DNA of 9,514 bases from Planctomycetota bacterium (GTDB taxonomy: Bacteria; Planctomycetota; UBA1135; GCA-002686595), in assembly GCA_021776885.1 (NCBI GenBank), contig JAJFFA010000592.1:1-9514 (forward strand), written 5' to 3'. The notes under the pieces were generated by a model, which ran no database searches, was not told the DNA's origin, and saw nothing but the letters and a program-made list of their open reading frames with translations. The stretch's first letter is position 1, and every line of letters begins with the position of its first letter. The position numbers and the translations under genes were made by a program. Below, piece after piece: positions 6,508-9,514 of this stretch.

Positions 6508-8180
6508 GTGCGTTGCTCCAGCCGTGCCGCCACCTGCTCGGGGAAGTAGCGCAGCAGGCTCTCGGTGACCAGCGGCGCCGCGATCCCGAGCCCGCAGGCG
6601 CTGACCGCCATCATGGTGTGTCCGATGTCGTGCACCTCGGCGCTCCACAGCTCGGTGTCGCGCGGCCCCGCGTCGCCGGCCAGGCGCTCGGTCAGGCGCT
6701 GGGTGCCGATGCGGCACGGGACGCACTTGCCGCAGGACTCGTGGGCGAAGAAAGACATGGCCTGGCGCGCCACCTCGAGCATGTCGCGCGAGTCGTCGAA
6801 GACCATCACGCCCCCGGCGCCCAGGAACGACTGCTTCGCGCGCAGGCAGGGCTCGTCGAGGGTGATGTCGAAGTCTTCCGAGCCGATGAAGCCGCCGGAC
6901 AGACCGGCCATGGTCACCGCCTGGAAGCTGCGCCCCGCGCGCGGTCCGCCGGCCCACTCGTCGAGCAGGGTGCGCAGGGGCAGCCCGATGGGGATCTCGT
7001 AGTTCCCGGGGCGCTGCACGTCACCGGAGAGGCTGATCAGCTTGGTGCCCTTGTGCTCGCCCAGGCCGAGGGCCGCGTACCAGTCTGAGCCGTGGCGCAC
7101 GATGGGCGGCACCGAGACCAGGGTCTCGACGTTGTTGACCGCGGTGGGCTTGTCCTCGAAGCCGTGGGTCACGGGGTAGGGCGGGCGGTTGCGCGGGAAG
7201 GGGTGCTTGCCCTCGAGGCTGTTGAGCAGGGACGTCTCCTCGCCGCAGATGTAGGCCCCCGCGCCGCGGCGCAGGTAGAGCTCGAAGTGCAGGTCGCTGC
7301 CCAGGATGCCGGGGCCGATCAGGTTCGCGGCGCGGGCCTCTTCGAGGGCGCCCTCGAGGATGCGCAGGGTGTGGGGGTACTCGTAGCGCAGGTACACGAA
7401 GCCGCGGGTGGCCCCGGTCGCGTAGGCCGCCAGGGCCATGCCCTCGATCACCGCGTGTGGATCGTGGTCCATCAGGGCGCGGTCCTTGAAGCAGCCCGGC
7501 TCGCCCTCGTCGGCGTTGCACACGATGGTCTTCGGCTCGCCCGTCGCCTCGGCCACGGCGCGCCACTTGCGCCCGGTGGGGAAGCCCGCACCGCCGCGGC
7601 CGGCGAGCCCGCTGGCGTCGATCAGGTCGAGCAGCTCGGCGGGAGAGAGCTCTTGCACAGCCCGGGCCAGGGCCTCGTAGCCACCGCTGGCGCGGTAGCC
7701 CGCGAGGCTGGCGCGCCCGGCGTCGCGGATGTGGGCGAAGCAGCACTCCGTCACCCCGCCGGGGTTGGGAGGGGGCAGGGGCGTGCCCTCCGCGGCCAGG
7801 GGTGCGCCGACGCGGCCGACCAGGAACTCGTCGCCGCGCAGCACCGGGATCGGGTCGTCGCAGCGCCCGGCGCAGGGCATCGCCGTCGCGCCTTCGGGGG
7901 CCAGCTGGTCGAGCAGGGCGTCGCAGCCGTTCAGTTTGCAGACCGGACCGTCGCACACGCGCGGCCGCTGCTTGCCGCCTTCGATGCGCGCGATGTGGTG
8001 GTAGAACGTCACCGTCCCGTAGAGGTCGGCCAGGGGGATGCGCAGGCCGTGGGCCACGGCGCGCAGCGCGTCGTCCGACAGGTAGCCGTCGCGGTCGTGG
8101 AAGGCGTGCAGGACGGGCAGCAGGGGCGCCGGCTCGTCTCGCCAGCACGCGATCAGCTCGTCGTCGGTCGTTCGGGTCAT
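6504..8180 (-). CDS. fdhB: NAD+-reducing formate dehydrogenase beta subunit, NuoE-NuoF fusion
   Basis: A 558-residue diaphorase that takes electrons from FdhA and reduces NAD+ through FMN. Residues 1-130 are a NuoE/HoxE-like thioredoxin-fold domain with a [2Fe-2S] site (C76-x4-C81, C103-x3-C107). A linker containing CCFAHI (146-151) leads to a NuoF-like domain. There, GRGGAGFPTGRKW (194-206) and NADEGEPGCFKDR (222-234) bind FMN and NADH, followed by GAGAYICGEETSLL (306-319). At the C-terminus a [4Fe-4S] site is formed by C483, C486, C489 and C529. Nothing follows the NuoF part, so the extra ferredoxin domain of electron-bifurcating HydB proteins is absent. The fused form recalls the beta subunit of Methylobacterium extorquens FDH1. 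I chose ATG 8180 because family similarity begins there; ATGs at 8219 and 8237 would add only repeat-encoded residues. The start lacks a clear Shine-Dalgarno. Its stop overlaps the fdhA ATG. Confidence 0.92.
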   Translation of the reverse strand: MTRTTDDELIACWRDEPAPLLPVLHAFHDRDGYLSDDALRAVAHGLRIPLADLYGTVTFYHHIARIEGGKQRPRVCDGPVCKLNGCDALLDQLAPEGATAMPCAGRCDDPIPVLRGDEFLVGRVGAPLAAEGTPLPPPNPGGVTECCFAHIRDAGRASLAGYRASGGYEALARAVQELSPAELLDLIDASGLAGRGGAGFPTGRKWRAVAEATGEPKTIVCNADEGEPGCFKDRALMDHDPHAVIEGMALAAYATGATRGFVYLRYEYPHTLRILEGALEEARAANLIGPGILGSDLHFELYLRRGAGAYICGEETSLLNSLEGKHPFPRNRPPYPVTHGFEDKPTAVNNVETLVSVPPIVRHGSDWYAALGLGEHKGTKLISLSGDVQRPGNYEIPIGLPLRTLLDEWAGGPRAGRSFQAVTMAGLSGGFIGSEDFDITLDEPCLRAKQSFLGAGGVMVFDDSRDMLEVARQAMSFFAHESCGKCVPCRIGTQRLTERLAGDAGPRDTELWSAEVHDIGHTMMAVSACGLGIAAPLVTESLLRYFPEQVAARLEQRT

Positions 8181-8197
8181 GGCGCGCTCGGACAGCC

Positions 8198-8304
8198 GGG
8201 GGCTCGGCCCCTCAAACATGGGGGCTCGGCCCCCCAAACATGGGGGCTCGGCCCCTCAACACCGGGGCTTGGCCCCTCACGGGGCGTAGCCCCATACAAC
8301 GGGG
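8198..8304. repeat. Tandem array of GGGGC-NNN-GCCCC hairpins, 22-bp period
   Basis: Five consecutive units each contain a perfect 5-bp stem (GGGGC/GCCCC) and a 3-nt loop: TCG, TCG, TCG, TTG and GTA on the plus strand. Units 1 and 2 (8198-8219, 8220-8241) are 22 bp and differ at one base, with AAACAT linkers. Unit 3 (8242-8263) keeps the length with a CAACACC linker. Units 4 (8264-8280) and 5 (8281-8300) are shorter and diverged, and a last GGGG closes the array. It fills about half of the 218-bp region between the divergent fdhB and methyltransferase starts. On the minus strand the first units supply in-frame ATGs ahead of fdhB. No transposon ends or long unique spacers are present. Function unknown; dispersed intergenic hairpin repeats of this sort occur in GC-rich genomes. 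Confidence 0.85.
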
Positions 8305-8309
8305 AGGCC

Positions 8310-8339
8310 AGGGTACTCGCCTGCCCGCTGGCGTGCGAA
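8310..8339 (-). promoter_or_regulatory. Candidate promoter of the fdhBA operon
   Basis: On the minus strand TTCGCA (8339-8334, four of six matches to TTGACA) is followed after 18 nt by TACCCT (8315-8310). Transcription would begin near 8303, so the whole hairpin array would be the 5' leader of the fdh mRNA. The hexamers are weak, and no other sigma-factor motif was identified. Confidence 0.3.
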
Positions 8340-8386
8340 CCGAGTTCGCTGTCCGTGCTCCGGTGGTCGCGCCCCGGCCCCGTGCG

Positions 8387-8392
8387 TACCCT
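8387..8392 (+). promoter_or_regulatory. Candidate -10 hexamer (leaderless start) for the methyltransferase gene
   Basis: TACCCT lies 6 nt before the ATG at 8399, and no Shine-Dalgarno is visible between them. The same hexamer appears in the candidate fdh promoter on the other strand. No clear -35 was seen. Confidence 0.3.
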
Positions 8393-8398
8393 GCGCGG

Positions 8399-9220
8399 AT
8401 GGCCGAGAGCGACGAGAGCGAGTACATCCTGGGCACCGACCCCCGCGAACTCGAGCGCCTGGGCGAGCAACACGCCGCCTGGGTCTCGCGCGCCTACGCG
8501 CTCTTCGAGCGCGCCGGCCTGGGGCCGGACCAGCGCGTCCTCGACCTGGGCTCGGGGCCCGGCTTCACTTCCTTCGAGCTGGCGCGGGTCGTCGGACCCG
8601 GGGGCAGCGTCATCGCGCGGGACGTGTCGGCGCGCTTCCTCGCCTTCCTCGAGGCCGAGGCCGAGCGCCTGCGGCTGCCCTGGATCGAGACCAGCCTGGG
8701 GCCCCTGGAGGGGCTCGACCTCGAGCCCGGCTCGATCGACGCGGCGTACTCGCGCTGGGTCTACTCCTGGCTCGAGGATGCGTCGGCGGGGATCGCCCCC
8801 GTGGCCCGCGCCCTGGCGCCGGGCGGCGCCCTGCTGCTGCAGGAGTACCTGGCCTGGGGCAGCATGAAGCTCCTGCCGCGCGAGCCCGCCTTCGACCGGG
8901 CGGTCGAGGCCTGCCTCGAGAGCTGGCGCGTGGGCGGCGCGACCATCGACGTGGCCGAGGACATCCCCGAGCTCGCCCGTGGGGCGGGCCTGCGCCTCGA
9001 ACACTTCGAGCCGATCGCGCGCTTCGGTGCTCCGGGCTCCCTCGTCTGGCGCTGGGCCGACGGCTTCTTCCACGGCTACCTGCCGCGCCTGATCGAGCAG
9101 GAGCTCTTCGGCGCGGCTGACTTCGAGGCCTTCCAGGCCGTGTGGCGCGAGCGCGCCGCGAGCGGGCACGGCGTGTTCTTCGCCCCGGTCCTGGCCGAGG
9201 CGATCCTGCGCAAGTCCTGA
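8399..9220 (+). CDS. Class I SAM-dependent methyltransferase
   Basis: A 273-residue soluble methyltransferase of unknown substrate. Motif I of the SAM-binding Rossmann fold is VLDLGSGPGFTSFELA (about residues 47-62). An acidic residue ends the next strand (VIARDVS), and DAAYSRWVYSWLED follows at the motif II/III position. A 'LAPGGALLLQEYLAW' segment (around 139-153) is typical of small-molecule and menaquinone/ubiquinone-type methyltransferases. The N-terminus (YILGTDPRELERLGEQHAAW) matches many uncharacterised bacterial members and supports ATG 8399. The C-terminal 100 residues are mostly helical and probably form the substrate lid. It is divergent from fdhB across the hairpin array and ends 16 bp before the convergent phosphatase gene. 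Nothing ties it functionally to formate metabolism. Confidence 0.85.
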   Translation: MAESDESEYILGTDPRELERLGEQHAAWVSRAYALFERAGLGPDQRVLDLGSGPGFTSFELARVVGPGGSVIARDVSARFLAFLEAEAERLRLPWIETSLGPLEGLDLEPGSIDAAYSRWVYSWLEDASAGIAPVARALAPGGALLLQEYLAWGSMKLLPREPAFDRAVEACLESWRVGGATIDVAEDIPELARGAGLRLEHFEPIARFGAPGSLVWRWADGFFHGYLPRLIEQELFGAADFEAFQAVWRERAASGHGVFFAPVLAEAILRKS

Positions 9221-9236
9221 CGGCCGGCGCCGCGGA

Positions 9237-9514
9237 TCAGTCGCTCGTCCTGTGACGCGCGACGTAGTCGCGTGCCTTCTCTTCCAGGAGCGGTGTGCGC
9301 AGGCCGATGGCCTTGGCCTCGGCCACCGCCGCCTCGAGCTCGACGCCGCCGTCCAGGACGCGCCAGGGGATCCAGATCCCGCCCACGCGATTGGCCGAGC
9401 CGCAGTGCAGGAGCAGCGGGCGCTCGAGGCTCTCCAGCAGCTCGCGCCCGCGATCGAAGACGCCATCGTCCAGGCTGTCGGGCACGAAGCGCAGGGGCAC
9501 GAACTCCATGCCCA
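9237..9514 (-). CDS. DUF442-type (beta-lactamase-hydrolase-like) phosphatase, N-terminus outside window
   Basis: The visible 92 codons give the C-terminal part of a small cysteine phosphatase. The P-loop is LLLHCGSANRVGGIW, a CX4R loop like the HCxSGxR of DUF442 and related tyrosine-phosphatase-like proteins rather than the CX5R of classical PTPs. The preceding GMEFVPLRFVPDSLDD matches the strand and loop that normally lie mid-domain, so the methionine at 9509 is almost certainly internal and the gene continues past the right edge. After the P-loop comes a helical end (VELEAAVAEAKAIGL). Substrate unknown; in the family the domain may act alone or be fused to a metallo-beta-lactamase-like hydrolase. 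Confidence 0.7.
   Translation of the reverse strand, partial: GMEFVPLRFVPDSLDDGVFDRGRELLESLERPLLLHCGSANRVGGIWIPWRVLDGGVELEAAVAEAKAIGLRTPLLEEKARDYVARHRTSD

Noticed and set aside
4210..6549. A 779-residue open frame on the plus strand antisense to fdhA
   Set aside because: It lies entirely opposite a well-conserved gene. Its product is a low-complexity mix rich in G, A, R, L, H and V, as expected from antisense frames in GC-rich DNA.
3769..8180. Respiratory complex I fragment or bidirectional NiFe-hydrogenase diaphorase
   Set aside because: The NuoG-like part carries a full bis-MGD formate dehydrogenase domain with Sec, His and Arg active-site residues. No hydrogenase or membrane Nuo subunits adjoin it.
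8198..8304. CRISPR array
   Set aside because: Units are about 22 bp in total with 5-9 nt linkers that are themselves similar. There are no unique 25-40 bp spacers and no cas genes.
7092..8867. A 591-residue plus-strand open frame spanning fdhB, the repeats and part of the methyltransferase
   Set aside because: It is antisense to fdhB and out of frame with the methyltransferase, crosses the hairpin array and shows no recognisable domain.

Overview
The window is a high-GC (roughly 70% by eye), gene-dense bacterial chromosome segment. A Tat-exported Gfo/Idh/MocA oxidoreductase of the kind abundant in Planctomycetota, Verrucomicrobiota, Acidobacteriota and Bacteroidota, a DUF3667-type protein, a DUF442-like phosphatase and a selenocysteine formate dehydrogenase together suggest a free-living, probably environmental bacterium. 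A deep-branching high-GC planctomycete or similar lineage is my best guess, but nothing here fixes the phylum.

Layout. At the left edge, a DUF3667-type zinc-ribbon membrane protein (1-406, minus, cut by the edge) diverges from a small three-helix membrane protein (464-823, plus). Next on the plus strand come a Tat-signal Gfo/Idh/MocA oxidoreductase (886-2178) and, coupled to it by an ATGA overlap, a four-helix membrane protein (2175-2576). A hairpin at 2604-2629 separates these from a convergent minus-strand block: rtcA (2660-3682), fdhA (3769-6507) and fdhB (6504-8180), transcribed in the order fdhB-fdhA-rtcA. A 220-bp divergent intergenic region carries a tandem array of GGGGC-NNN-GCCCC hairpins (8198-8304). 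It is followed by a SAM-dependent methyltransferase (8399-9220, plus) and the C-terminal part of a DUF442-type phosphatase (9237-9514, minus, cut by the edge).

The centrepiece is a two-gene NAD+-dependent formate dehydrogenase. The catalytic subunit appears as two open frames separated by one in-frame TGA. That TGA falls exactly where the molybdenum ligand selenocysteine belongs (NCSRA-U-HSPTVAG). It is followed, at the same 11-nt spacing as I recall for E. coli fdhF, by a hairpin whose apical loop is GGUCU, a good bacterial SECIS candidate. The correct gene is therefore one 912-residue selenoprotein (Sec366), not two ORFs or a pseudogene. FdhB is a fused NuoE-NuoF diaphorase that passes formate electrons to FMN and NAD+. 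FdhA lacks the His-Cys3 cluster ligands usual in its NuoG-like N-terminal region.

Expression signals fall into two groups. Operon-internal genes (the 2175 gene, fdhA, rtcA) have purine-rich Shine-Dalgarno sequences 8-9 nt from the ATG. Several first genes (406, 886, 8399) have none, but carry a TANNNT hexamer 6-8 nt before the ATG, consistent with leaderless transcripts. The hairpin array lies where it would form the 5' leader of the fdh mRNA. No tRNA, rRNA, transposon, CRISPR array or sel gene is visible in the window.
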